Shown: positions 17,015-25,473, counted from the first letter of the stretch. The stretch is 64,000 nucleotides of DNA from Streptomyces sp. CB02923 (GCF_001905005.1 NZ_LWKZ01000026.1:372001-436000); one strand, 5' to 3'. Translations and numbers: made by a program. The notes: generated from the letters alone by a model not told the origin.

Positions 17015-18582
17015 GGCGCCGTCCTCTTCTCTCGTCCGGTACGGACCGCCCGCAGCAGTCCCGCCGCCGCGGGCGGGGGCAGCAGGCCGGCCAGGCGTGC
17101 GGCGGGGTCGACGATCAGGTCCCCGTCGGCCGGGCCGATGCCGGCCGCGGCCACTTCGACGCCCAGGAAGTCGGCGATGTAGCGCAGGAAGCCGAGGGCT
17201 TCGGGCGGGAGCTGGTCGTAGCGGGCCAGGCCGCGGGTGCGGCGGCGCCAGCCGGGCAGCCAGCAGTACAGCGGGCGGCACCGCTCCAGGTACGCGTGGT
17301 CCGGCACGAAGTCGCCGTACTCCCCGTTCGGCAGGAGGTATCCCACGCACACGCCGATACGGTCGAAGTCGTCCAGGATGTCCAGCTTGGTCACCACCAC
17401 GCTCGTGTAGCGGTTGAAGCCGGCCGCCCACCGTGCGTGCGCGAGGTCCAGCCAGCCGCAGCGCCGGGAGCGTCCCGTGGTGGTGCCGAACTCCTCCCCG
17501 GACCGGCGCAGCCGGTCACCGAGTTCGCCGGCGTCCTCCGTGACGAAGGGGCCGTTGCCGACCATGGTCTGGTACGCCTTCAGCACGCCGACCCGGTGGC
17601 CGACCAGCGAGCCGTCCAGACCGGTGCCGCTGGTGACGGAGTAGAAGGCGGTGGGCGAGGTCGTCACGTACGGGTACGTGCCGTGCTCCACGTCGAGCAC
17701 CGGCCCCTGTGCGCCCTCCATCAGGACCGAGTACCCGCCGTCGGCCGCGGCGCCGAGCAGTGCGACCGTGTCCGCCGCCAGGGACAGCAGCGGTTCGCGG
17801 TAGGTCTCCAGCCAGGTCAGATCGGCGTCGGCGTGACCGGACGGCAGGCCGAAGAAGCGCACGTTCTGCTCGATCCGGCGCCGCAGCAGGTCCGGGTCCC
17901 GCAGGTCGCGTACCCGGATGCCGATGCGGTTGGCCTTGCTGACGTTGGCCGGGCCGATGCCCCGCCGGGTGGTGCCGATCACGTCCGAGCAGCGGCCGCC
18001 GCCGCTCTCCTGGCGGCCGTCGACGAGCCGGTGCAGCGGCAGGACGAGATGGGCCCGGTCGCTGACCACGAGCCGCCGGTGCAGTCCCGGTACGCGCGCG
18101 GCGAACGACGCGATCTCGTCGGCGAGGGTCTGCGGGTTGACCAGGACCCCGTTGGCGATGACGCCGAGCACGCCGGGGTGGCGCAGACCGGACGGCAGCA
18201 GGTGGTTCTTGAGGGTGTGCACCTCGTCCGCCGCGTTCCGGAAGACCGTGGTGTGCCCGGCGTTGTCACCGCCCTGCACGCGGACGGCGATCTGGTGGGC
18301 GGGCGCCAGCCGGTCCGTCATGGCGCCCTTGCCGCCGTCGCCCTGCTGGAGGTCTCCCACCCAGGTGATGTGCTGCTGCTGCGGGGGCGGGCCCGCGGTC
18401 CGCGCCAGCGGGGCCAGCAGCGCGCCGCGCCGGGCCTGCCGTGACGTGCCGAGCGCGGGCCACAGTGCGCGCGGGTCACGGGGCGACGGTGGACGTTCGT
18501 TCGCGTCGTCGGGCGGCCGGGCAGGGCGGCCGACCGGCGGCGGGCCGGGACGCTGTGGTCCCGTCGTCTCCTCATCAGGCAT
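17011..18582 (-). CDS. Adenylosuccinate synthetase-like (PurA-like) enzyme, divergent
   Basis: A 523-residue protein; ATG 18582 follows GGAGGT. Against the usual ~430-residue PurA it has a 70-residue Pro/Arg-rich N-terminal extension. Retained: GDGGKG (81-86) with the catalytic Asp82, GGDNAGHT with His110, IGTTRRGIGPA, the EGAQG segment (289-293), HGTYPYVT, the aspartate loop GTTTGRSRR (366-374) and TKLD (398-401) for GTP. Changed: the usual GTTGRGIGP is GTTRRGIGP, GTLLDIDHG is GPVLDVEHG, and the SSNTTAGG region is TSPTAFYS. So GTP and aspartate use look kept while the nucleotide pocket is altered. It heads the operon with LOG and P450. Inference: it aminates a non-IMP oxo-substrate via an aspartyl intermediate. 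Confidence 0.85.
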   Translation of the reverse strand: MPDEETTGPQRPGPPPVGRPARPPDDANERPPSPRDPRALWPALGTSRQARRGALLAPLARTAGPPPQQQHITWVGDLQQGDGGKGAMTDRLAPAHQIAVRVQGGDNAGHTTVFRNAADEVHTLKNHLLPSGLRHPGVLGVIANGVLVNPQTLADEIASFAARVPGLHRRLVVSDRAHLVLPLHRLVDGRQESGGGRCSDVIGTTRRGIGPANVSKANRIGIRVRDLRDPDLLRRRIEQNVRFFGLPSGHADADLTWLETYREPLLSLAADTVALLGAAADGGYSVLMEGAQGPVLDVEHGTYPYVTTSPTAFYSVTSGTGLDGSLVGHRVGVLKAYQTMVGNGPFVTEDAGELGDRLRRSGEEFGTTTGRSRRCGWLDLAHARWAAGFNRYTSVVVTKLDILDDFDRIGVCVGYLLPNGEYGDFVPDHAYLERCRPLYCWLPGWRRRTRGLARYDQLPPEALGFLRYIADFLGVEVAAAGIGPADGDLIVDPAARLAGLLPPPAAAGLLRAVRTGREKRTAP

Positions 18583-18600
18583 ACGGACCTCCACGGAGCA

Positions 18601-18650
18601 GTACGGGGCGGCACGAAGCAGTACGGGGCGGTACGGGGCGGTACGGGGCG
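18601..18650. repeat. GTACGGGGCG repeat array, first arm
   Basis: GTACGGGGCG occurs at 18601 and three times in perfect tandem at 18621-18650. It lies 19 bp upstream of the PurA-like start and is the inverted complement of the CGTACCGGCCC array 90 bp further upstream. Confidence 0.8.
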
Positions 18651-18740
18651 GGGGTCGCGAGGGGCTCGGCGGAGCGGGCATGGGGACGCTCCGGGACCGG
18701 GGCCGAGCGCAGGAGTCCCGGGGCGGGACAGCGGAGGCCC

Positions 18741-18777
18741 GTACCGGCCCCGTACCGGCCCCGTACCGGCCCGTACC
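18741..18777. repeat. CGTACCGGCCC repeat array, second arm
   Basis: Three to four tandem units of about 11 bp (GTACCGGCCCC). The reverse complement of the GTACGGGGCG array nearly matches it, so a transcript from further upstream could fold into a long imperfect stem with an ~90-base loop ahead of the PurA-like gene. Confidence 0.75.
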
Positions 18778-19323
18778 GCGAGCGACTCCCGTTCCGTACA
18801 CGGTGCGGGCGGTGCGGGCGGTGTGGATACGGGTGCCGACGCCGGGCGTGCAGCGGCGGGCGCGCCGCCGGTCGGTGCTCGGAGGGCCACTGTCGGCCGG
18901 TCCTCCGCACATGGACACGTTCGCCACGATTTCTGCGCATCCGGGGCCGTCCGCAAACTCCTCGCCGGGGCCGCTTCACCCCCGCCGCGGGGCGCACGGC
19001 TGCGCGGGCGGTGGTACACCGCTCATGACCGGCTCGTGTTTGCTCACCGGAACGTTCCGTATCATCCGCACGAGTGAACAGCGGGAACGGTTTGCTGGGT
19101 AACTGCCTAGTGCACCCGATTTTTTCCGGGTGGCATGGAGGTCACGCGGCGCGCGGGGGCGGGCCGGCCGTCCCCTCGGCGGGGCACCCCGCCGCGCGTA
19201 CCGGCCCGGATGTTCCCTCCCGGGCTCTCCCCGGGCCCTTGCCGGGCCCTCCCCCCGCGTACCTCTTCCGTTTCTCCTGCATTTCTCCTGCATTTCTCCG
19301 GCGCACGATGGGGTTGATCAGGC

Positions 19324-19770
19324 ATGTCCCTCGCGATGAGTGTGGCCGCCCGGGAGGCGTTCCTCGCCGGCGCGCACGTGGCCGTACTGGGAGTCGGCAC
19401 CCCGGACGGGACGCCGCTGCTCGTACCCGTCTGGTACGCCTACCGGCCGGGCGGCGAGGTCGTCGTCCTCACCGGCCGGGAGTCCGTCAAGGCGCGGCTG
19501 GTCCGCGCGTCGGGCCGGCTCGGCCTCTGCGTGCAGCGGGAGGCGGCGCCGTACCGGTACGTCAGCGTCGAGGGCCCGGTGGTCGCCTTCGAGGACCGGG
19601 TGGACGCGGCCGAGCGGTCGGCGCTGGCCCACCGGTACCTGCCGCCGCAGACCGCCCGCGCCTACCTGGCCGCCACGGCCGGCCAGCTCACCACCGACGT
19701 GACCGTCCGGATGCGGCCCGAGCGGTGGCGCACCGCCGATTTCACCTCCTTCGCCGCGGCGTTCAGCTGA
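19324..19770 (+). CDS. PPOX-class (pyridoxamine 5'-phosphate oxidase fold) flavin/F420 protein
   Basis: A 148-residue split-barrel protein starting MSLAMSVAAREAFLAGAHVA. The AVLGVGTPDGTPLLVPVWYAY strand pair and VVLTGRESVKARLVRAS are the usual PPOX features that hold FMN or F420; RYVSVEGPVVAFED follows. Actinobacterial members often reduce or oxidise small molecules with F420 or bind flavin or heme. It opens the plus-strand unit PPOX - NRPS - PurB-like (90 and 10 bases between genes) and is inferred to act as a redox tailoring enzyme of locus A. The ribosome binding site is weak. Confidence 0.8.
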   Translation: MSLAMSVAAREAFLAGAHVAVLGVGTPDGTPLLVPVWYAYRPGGEVVVLTGRESVKARLVRASGRLGLCVQREAAPYRYVSVEGPVVAFEDRVDAAERSALAHRYLPPQTARAYLAATAGQLTTDVTVRMRPERWRTADFTSFAAAFS

Positions 19771-19859
19771 CCCGGGCGGCCGGTTCCGCCGGAACCGGCC
19801 GCCCGGCCCCCCTGGTGCCCCGGCTTCCCGGGCACTTCGACCGTTCCGAGGTACTGACC

Positions 19860-22800
19860 ATGCTGCGACCCTCCCAGGCGTCCGGACCGCCGGACCGGCC
19901 CGCGCGGTGGAACGACACGGCGACGGCGTACCCGCGCGACCGCTGCCTGCACGAACTGTTCGAGGAGCGGGCGCTGGCCGCGCCCGGCGCGCCCGCCGTC
20001 CGGCACGGTGACCGCACCCTGACCTACGGCGAGCTGAGCCGGCACTCCGACGCGCTCGCCCGGCGGCTGCTGACCGCCGGTGTCCGTCCCGGCAGCGCCG
20101 TGGGGGTGCTCGGCGGCCGGTGCCCCGAGGCACTGGTGGCCTTCTTGGCCGTCGTCAAGTGCGGTGCGGCGTACGTGCCGTTGGACGACGCGTACCCGCC
20201 CGCGCGGTTGCGTGCCATGGCCGAGGAGGCCGAGGTGCGGGTCGCCGTCGCCCTGCCGGGCAGTACGAGCCGGGTGCGCAGGCTGCGTGCCTGCATCGAG
20301 GGCGGCCTCGCCGCGCCGGCTCCGGAATCCGGTGCGGGCGGGCCTCCCGAGCCGCCGGGTGTCGTCGTCGCCCCGGAGGACTGCGCCTACGTCATGTTCA
20401 CTTCCGGGTCGGCCGGCCGTCCGAAACCGGTGGCGGTCCCGCACCGAGGCGTCGTGCGCCTGGCGGCCTCCGCCTCCTGGCTGTCGCCTCCCGCTGCCGG
20501 GGAGCGGGTGCTGCACGCGTACAGCTGCTCCTCCGACGCCTCGACGATCGAGATCTGGACGGCGCTGCTGGCCGGGGCCTGCCTCGTCGTCGCGGAGCGG
20601 GAGCAACTGCTGTCCGTGGACGCGCTGGAGCGGCTGTTGCGCGAGGAGGGCGTGGCGGTGGCCTTCCTGACCGCGGGGGTGCTGCACCACGTGGCCCGCA
20701 ACCGGCCGGCGGCTTTGCGCAGCCTGCGGTTCGTCTCGGCGGGCGGTGAGGCGCTCGACCCCCGGCTGTGCCGCCGGGTGCTGTCCGCCTGCCCCGGGAT
20801 CACGCTCGTCAACTTCTACGGGCCCACCGAGAACAGCGTCGTCTCCAGCGCGTACGTCGTGGGCGACCTGCCCTCCGACGCGGCCACCGTGCCCATCGGG
20901 CGCCCCTTTCCCAACTCGACCTGCTACGTGCTCCGTGACGACGGCACGCCTGCCGGGCCCGGCGAGGAGGGCGAACTGCTCGTCGGCGGCGACGGCGTGG
21001 CCATCGGGTACCTCAACGACCCGGCCCTGACCGCCGAGTGCTTCCTCGACGACCCGTTCGGCGCGCGGCCCGGCGGCCGCCTGTACCGCACGGGCGACCG
21101 CGCCCGGTGGCGGCCGGACGGCTTCCTGGAGTACCGGGGACGCCGCGACCGGCAGGTCAAACTGCGCGGCTTCCGCGTGGAGCTGGACGAGATCGAGGCG
21201 CGGCTGCGCTCGCACGAAGCCGTCGCGGAGGCGGTCGTCGAGGTCGGCGGGGAGGGGATGCGCGCCCAGCCGGTGGCCTTCGTGACACCGGCGCGGCCCG
21301 GCGGGCGGGTCCCGGTGGAGCAGGTGCGCGCGTACGTGGCGTCCTGGCTGCCCCCGCCCGCCGTACCGGCGCGCATCCACGTCCTGGACCGGTTCCCCGT
21401 CACCGGTGCGGGCAAGGTCGACCGCCACGCCCTGGTCGCGCGGACGATGGTGCCGGCCGCTCGCGACGGGTCCCCCGCGCACGGTGTGGCGGGCGCCGGG
21501 CCCCGGCGGGACGGCACCGCCCCGTACCCGGCCGAGCGCTCCGGCTCCATGGATGCGATCGGGAACGGCGACGCGAACGCAAACGGGCAACAGTGCGTGA
21601 GCGAGCGGGGTTCGCGGGGCGGGAGCGGCGCGGACGGAGACCGGGACGGCGCCGGTCTGCTGAGCGTGCTCGCCGACATCTGGGAGCACATCCTGCGCGT
21701 CCGCCCCACGCCCGCCGACAGCTTCTTCGACCTCGGCGGCGACTCACTGCTCACCGCCGAAGTGACCACCAGGACGCTGACCGCGCTGCACATGGACGCG
21801 GCGCACGGCACCTCCCTCGTCCGCAGCCTGCTGCGGGCACCGACACTCGGCGCCTACGCGGCGGCGGTGGACCGGGCGCTGCGGACCGGCCGCGCCGGTC
21901 GCCGGACCGGCTCGGCGCCTGCCTCGGATGCGGACTTCCGGTGCGAGGCGCGTCTCGGACTGCGGCTGCCGCCGGCGGACGGGCCCGTCCCCCGCTGGCG
22001 TGACCCGGAGCGCGTCCTGGTCACCGGAGCCACCGGTTTCGTGGGCGCTTTCCTGCTCGACCGGCTGGCCCGGGTCACCCGCGCCGAGCTGCTGTGCCCC
22101 GTACGGGCCCGGGACGCGGCGCACGCGCGGCGCCGGGTGTGCTCCAACGCCGCCCGCTACGGCCTCGACACCACTCCGTACGAGCAGCGCCTGACCTGTT
22201 TCCCGGCCGATCTGACGGCCCCGCGCCTGGGTCTGACCGAGGAGCGGTTCGGGCGGCTGGGCGAGACCGCCGACCTGGTCCTGCACGCCGGGGCGCACGT
22301 CAACTTCCTCTATCCGTACGCCGCGCTGCGTCCGGCCAACGTCCACGGCACCCGGGAACTGGTGCGGCTGGCCGCCGTGCGACGCGTGCCCCTGCACTTC
22401 CTGTCCACCATCGCGGTGCTGGCGGGCTTCGGCACCGCCGGGGTGCGGCAGGTGGCGGAGGACACCCCGCTGGCCCACGCCGACCACCTGACCATGGGGT
22501 ACGCGGAGAGCAAGTGGGTGGCCGAGCGGATGCTCCAGGAGGCCGCGGAGGCGGGGCTGCCGGTGACGGTGCACCGGCCGTACGAAGTCACCGGCGAGCA
22601 GGCCACCGGGATCTGCAACACGGAGACGGCCATCAGCTCGCTGTTCCGTGTCATCGCGGAGACCGGCATGGCGCCGGATGTGCCGCTGCCGCTGGACTTC
22701 GTGCCGGTCGACCACCTGGCCGCGGCCGTGGTGCACCTGGCCACCCATGAGCCGGCCGACGGCCGCACCTACCACCTCACCAACCCCCGGCCGGCCCGCC

Positions 22801-23147
22801 TCGCCGACATGCTGGCCCGTATGCGGGCGGCGGGCTACGGCATCCGCGAACTGCCGTACGACGCCTGGGTGGCGGAGCTGGTACGGCACGTGGCGCAGCA
22901 CCCCAGCAGCCCCACGGCCCCGTTCGTGTCGCTCTGCGTGGACCGCAGCAACAAGTCGGACATCAGCGTGAAGGAGATGTACCTCGATGACGTCTTCCCA
23001 CGGCTCGGACGCGCGAACACCGACCGGGGCCTCGCGGGCAGCGGACTGCGCTGCCCGCCCACCGACGCCGCCCTCCTCGACCGCTACCTCGCCTTCTTCC
23101 GGTCCAGCGGCTTCCTCCCGCCGCCGCTCCCCCGCGACAACGGCTGA
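19860..23147 (+). CDS. NRPS module A-T-R (adenylation, carrier, thioester reductase)
   Basis: 1095 residues. The adenylation domain spans about 20-525 with core motif VMFTSGSAGRPKPVAV (about 177-192), YGPTENS, YRTGDRARW, RRDRQVKLRGFRVELDEIE and catalytic Lys in GAGKVDRHAL (near 518). The carrier domain has FFDLGGDSLL with pantetheine Ser629. The terminal reductase (about 715-1080) has the NAD(P)H site VLVTGATGFVGAFLL, a STIAVL serine region and YAESK with Tyr881/Lys885. There is no condensation domain, so it should activate one acid and release it as an aldehyde or alcohol, like Lys2/CAR enzymes. By rough alignment to GrsA the pocket reads D-A-I-F-V-A-F-V-V-K, which I cannot assign; the first Asp suggests an amino acid. 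Confidence 0.9.
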   Translation: MLRPSQASGPPDRPARWNDTATAYPRDRCLHELFEERALAAPGAPAVRHGDRTLTYGELSRHSDALARRLLTAGVRPGSAVGVLGGRCPEALVAFLAVVKCGAAYVPLDDAYPPARLRAMAEEAEVRVAVALPGSTSRVRRLRACIEGGLAAPAPESGAGGPPEPPGVVVAPEDCAYVMFTSGSAGRPKPVAVPHRGVVRLAASASWLSPPAAGERVLHAYSCSSDASTIEIWTALLAGACLVVAEREQLLSVDALERLLREEGVAVAFLTAGVLHHVARNRPAALRSLRFVSAGGEALDPRLCRRVLSACPGITLVNFYGPTENSVVSSAYVVGDLPSDAATVPIGRPFPNSTCYVLRDDGTPAGPGEEGELLVGGDGVAIGYLNDPALTAECFLDDPFGARPGGRLYRTGDRARWRPDGFLEYRGRRDRQVKLRGFRVELDEIEARLRSHEAVAEAVVEVGGEGMRAQPVAFVTPARPGGRVPVEQVRAYVASWLPPPAVPARIHVLDRFPVTGAGKVDRHALVARTMVPAARDGSPAHGVAGAGPRRDGTAPYPAERSGSMDAIGNGDANANGQQCVSERGSRGGSGADGDRDGAGLLSVLADIWEHILRVRPTPADSFFDLGGDSLLTAEVTTRTLTALHMDAAHGTSLVRSLLRAPTLGAYAAAVDRALRTGRAGRRTGSAPASDADFRCEARLGLRLPPADGPVPRWRDPERVLVTGATGFVGAFLLDRLARVTRAELLCPVRARDAAHARRRVCSNAARYGLDTTPYEQRLTCFPADLTAPRLGLTEERFGRLGETADLVLHAGAHVNFLYPYAALRPANVHGTRELVRLAAVRRVPLHFLSTIAVLAGFGTAGVRQVAEDTPLAHADHLTMGYAESKWVAERMLQEAAEAGLPVTVHRPYEVTGEQATGICNTETAISSLFRVIAETGMAPDVPLPLDFVPVDHLAAAVVHLATHEPADGRTYHLTNPRPARLADMLARMRAAGYGIRELPYDAWVAELVRHVAQHPSSPTAPFVSLCVDRSNKSDISVKEMYLDDVFPRLGRANTDRGLAGSGLRCPPTDAALLDRYLAFFRSSGFLPPPLPRDNG

Positions 23148-23157
23148 ACCACCGGGC

Positions 23158-24099
23158 TTGCACGGCGGCCTGCCGGACGACGTCCTGGCCCGTGACTGGG
23201 CTTCCCCCGCGCTGGTGGACCTCTGGTCGGCCGAGCGCAAGGTGGTGCTGGAGCGGCACCTGTGGCTGGCCGTGCTGCGTGCGCAGGCCGCGGAAGGGGT
23301 GCCGGTGCCGTCCGGCGCGGCAGCCGCCTACGCGCGGGTGGTGGACCGGGTGGACCTGGCGTCCATCGCGGAGCGGGAGCGCCGCACACGGCACGACCTC
23401 AAGGCCCGCGTCGAGGAGTTCAACGCGCTCGCCGGCCACCAGCACATCCACAAAGGCCTGACATCCTGTGACATCACCGACAACATCGCGCAGATGCGGG
23501 TACGGCGGTCGCTGGAGCATTTGTACGGCCGGGCCGGGACCGTCGCGGAACTGCTGCACCGACACGGCCGCGCCGCACCCGCCGCGCACGGGCTGCGCGG
23601 GGCCGCCCTGCACCTGCGGGCACTGGCCGCCGGTTACCCGCTGCGCGGCATCAAGGGTCCGGTCGGCACCGCCCAGGACATGCTCGACCTGCTCGGCGGC
23701 GACCGGGCAGCGCTGACCCGCGTCGAACGGCGCGTCGCACGTCACCTCGGCTTCGCCCGCGTCGTCGGCTGCGTCGGGCAGGTCTATCCGCGCTCCCTCG
23801 ATTACGAGGTGCTGACCGCCCTGCCCGGCCTGGCGGCGGCGGCCGCCCGGGGTGGGGACCGGCGCACCCGGCCGTGGTCCGGCGTGCAGGAACTGGCCGT
23901 ACTGCTGCGGGGGTACACCGTCATGGCGGCGGCGGTGACCGGCGAACAGTGGCAGGAAGGCGACGTGTCCTGCTCGGTCGTACGACGGGTCGCCCTGCCC
24001 GGCGCGTTCTTCGCCGCCGACGGCGTGCTGTCCGCACTGGAGGCCTGGTGCCGCGACGGCACGCCGACGCCGGTGGCCCCGCCGCCCGTCCGGGCATGA
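23158..24099 (+). CDS. Adenylosuccinate lyase-like (PurB-like) protein lacking catalytic segments
   Basis: 313 residues from TTG 23158, versus about 430-480 for PurB. The scaffold is very PurB-like: LVDLWSAERKVVLERHLWLAVLRAQ (quoted in part: DLWSAERKVVLERHLWLAV), IAERERRTRHDLKARVEEFN, HIHKGLTSCDITDNI, YPLRGIKGPVGTAQDMLDLL, VGQVYPRSLDYEV, QWQEGDVSCSVVRRVALP. Two blocks are missing in frame: about 30 residues with the THxxxAQ histidine motif before YPLRGIKG, and about 40 residues with the flexible SSAMPxKxN serine loop before VLLRGY. The C-terminal helical domain is gone too. It is therefore either inactive, a subunit partner, or a neofunctionalised protein. It follows the NRPS stop by 10 bases. 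Confidence 0.82.
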   Translation: MHGGLPDDVLARDWASPALVDLWSAERKVVLERHLWLAVLRAQAAEGVPVPSGAAAAYARVVDRVDLASIAERERRTRHDLKARVEEFNALAGHQHIHKGLTSCDITDNIAQMRVRRSLEHLYGRAGTVAELLHRHGRAAPAAHGLRGAALHLRALAAGYPLRGIKGPVGTAQDMLDLLGGDRAALTRVERRVARHLGFARVVGCVGQVYPRSLDYEVLTALPGLAAAAARGGDRRTRPWSGVQELAVLLRGYTVMAAAVTGEQWQEGDVSCSVVRRVALPGAFFAADGVLSALEAWCRDGTPTPVAPPPVRA

Positions 24100-24121
24100 A
24101 CGTGGCGGGTGGCGGACCCGG

Positions 24122-24412
24122 CTAGTCAGCACACGGTACACCTCCGCCCTCGGATCCCGCCCAGGCGTGATTTTCGGCCACCCCGGCCACGAAGGTGTCG
24201 AAATCCACGAGCGAGACGAAGACGTTGGCGAGCAGGTCGTCGTCCGTGACCTCCAGCGCGAACCGCTCCTCCAGATAGGAAATGAGCTGGATGTAGCCGA
24301 ACGAGTCGATGACACCCGCCTCGAAGAGGTCGGTCTCGGCCGTCACCTCGCCGCCGAATTCGACGAGGAAGCGCTCTTCGATGAACTGCTGGATCTGCTG
24401 TGTCCTGTCCAT
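24122..24412 (-). CDS. Stand-alone acyl carrier protein
   Basis: A 96-residue acidic four-helix carrier. The pantetheine site is GVIDSFGYIQLISYLE, with the serine at about residue 38, and the protein is long enough for a complete carrier domain plus a short tail. It converges on the PurB-like gene (22 bases apart) but faces away from the SARP gene. D-alanyl-carrier/DltC-like or amino-acyl-carrier proteins look like this. In locus A it could receive an acyl or aminoacyl group; no dedicated ligase sits next to it, so the A-T-R protein or a ligase elsewhere would have to load it. Confidence 0.87.
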   Translation of the reverse strand: MDRTQQIQQFIEERFLVEFGGEVTAETDLFEAGVIDSFGYIQLISYLEERFALEVTDDDLLANVFVSLVDFDTFVAGVAENHAWAGSEGGGVPCAD

Positions 24413-25337
24413 GTCTCAGGTCCTTGTTCCGTGGGGGTCCGTGGAGGCCCGTGGAGGCGTGGGGGTTCGTGATGGGAGTTCGTGGTGGGAATTGGGGAGA
24501 GAGGGACGCGGCGCGGACCTTTTCCACCGTGCGCGGCGCTGAATTCCCGCCCGCTTCCTCGCGCTCCATGGCGGAATGGGCGGAACCGTCGCCCCGTGAC
24601 CCGCATGTGAGGAGGTGGCGGACGCCGTCCGTCCGGCGGGCCGGTCCGGCCCGCCGCGCGCCCGGAATTCCCCCGTCGGGCGCCGCGGCCGTGAGTTCGC
24701 CGTGCTTCTTTACGCGTCCGTGTTCCGTCTCGTAATCGGACGCACCCGCCGCCGGAAGAACGCTGTCCGCGCAGAGACCGGGTGCGGGGAAGCAGTCGGC
24801 CGCCCCCCGTACCGCGTACGTCCGGAGGTGTGCGGCGCGTTCGCGGTACCGGGCGCGGGCCGGGTATATCGCGTCTGCGAAAGCAAACCGGCCCGGTTGT
24901 CGCGGCACGGCGCGATGAGGACGTATTCCAGAGGTCCGCAAGCGAATTGAGAGCGTCAGGGATAACGCCCGAAGGCTTCCGCCCCCGTGCCGCGGGGGCG
25001 TGACCCCTGGCCGGGGAAGCGGACGGTAAGGCACCCGGCACCCCTCAACCGGCCACATCCATACGGCCGGCCGGTGGCCCGGCACTGTCCTTGCCGCGGC
25101 CCGCCGGGCGGCGGAGGGCGCTGCTGTCGTGGCCTTCTGAGTGCATGTCGTCCCTGTTCGCGAGGTGTTTACCGGTCCGGTGCGACGCACCCGCCCGGGC
25201 TCGGCGACAGTCGTCGGCGGTGCCGGTGGGCGGCTTGCGGCCATCGTGGGACAGCCCCCTTGCGGCCCCCTGGTCCGGACGCTGACGCACGCTTGCCGGC
25301 CAACCTGCCGTGGCTTTCCGCTTCCTTGTCGTTTCGC

Positions 25338-25369
25338 TTGCCGAAGGCTTGCCGATGGCTGATTGCCGA
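25338..25369 (+). promoter_or_regulatory. TTGCCGA direct repeats, candidate SARP boxes
   Basis: TTGCCGA occurs at 25338-25344, 25349-25355 and 25363-25369, spaced 11 and 14 bp; a TTGCCGG lies at 25293. SARP regulators bind heptamer direct repeats at about 11-bp spacing just upstream of -10 regions. The position, about 105-135 bp before the SARP start, suits autoregulation. Confidence 0.4.
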
Positions 25370-25408
25370 TCTTTGCTCGTCTCGCCACATATGCCATGAT
25401 CACTTTCT

Positions 25409-25429
25409 GGATGGAACCGGTTACCATCC
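25409..25429. promoter_or_regulatory. 21-bp palindrome upstream of the SARP gene
   Basis: GGATGG (25409-25414) and CCATCC (25424-25429) are perfect inverted arms; the centre AACCGGTTA is itself symmetric except for one base. It lies 45 bp upstream of the SARP start, an ideal operator position for a dimeric repressor such as a TetR-type or gamma-butyrolactone receptor. Confidence 0.55.
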
Positions 25430-25473
25430 GGCATTTCCTTCTGCACAGCCGCCGGCGTGAGAATGGGACCGAC

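Larger units (their letters stand above)
18583..19323. other. Divergent intergenic region of locus A
   Basis: 741 bases without a credible gene, between the minus-strand PurA-like gene and the plus-strand PPOX gene. The PurA-proximal half is occupied by two GC-rich repeat arrays (18601-18650 and 18741-18777) that are complementary to each other. The half next to the PPOX gene is AT-richer (19030-19130), with CCGGAACGTTCCG-like symmetry near 19048, and probably carries the promoters. Confidence 0.6.
24413..25473. other. Long intergenic region between ACP and SARP genes
   Basis: About 1060 bases in which no frame shows coding bias or recognisable motifs. It is AT-richer than the genes, particularly 24700-24960 and 25330-25440. 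It must hold the ACP promoter (reading left) and the SARP promoter (reading right). The right end holds heptamer direct repeats and a 21-bp palindrome listed separately. Next to the ACP is a G-rich imperfect repeat (GTGGAGGC/GTGGGGGT units, 24430-24470). Confidence 0.6.

Noticed and set aside
14989..18582. Complete cytokinin (fas-type) operon
   Set aside because: P450 and LOG are present, but there is no isopentenyl transferase; a PurA-like gene takes its place, so a standard cytokinin pathway is not supported.
18583..18927. N-terminal extension of the PurA-like gene to position 18927
   Set aside because: The stretch is made of the repeat arrays and lacks coding bias; ATG 18582 has a GGAGGT site.
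19074..19859. In-frame extension of the A-T-R NRPS far upstream of 19860
   Set aside because: It overlaps the PPOX gene in another frame, and the added translation is Arg/Gly-rich noise; ATG 19860 is followed directly by a normal adenylation-domain start.
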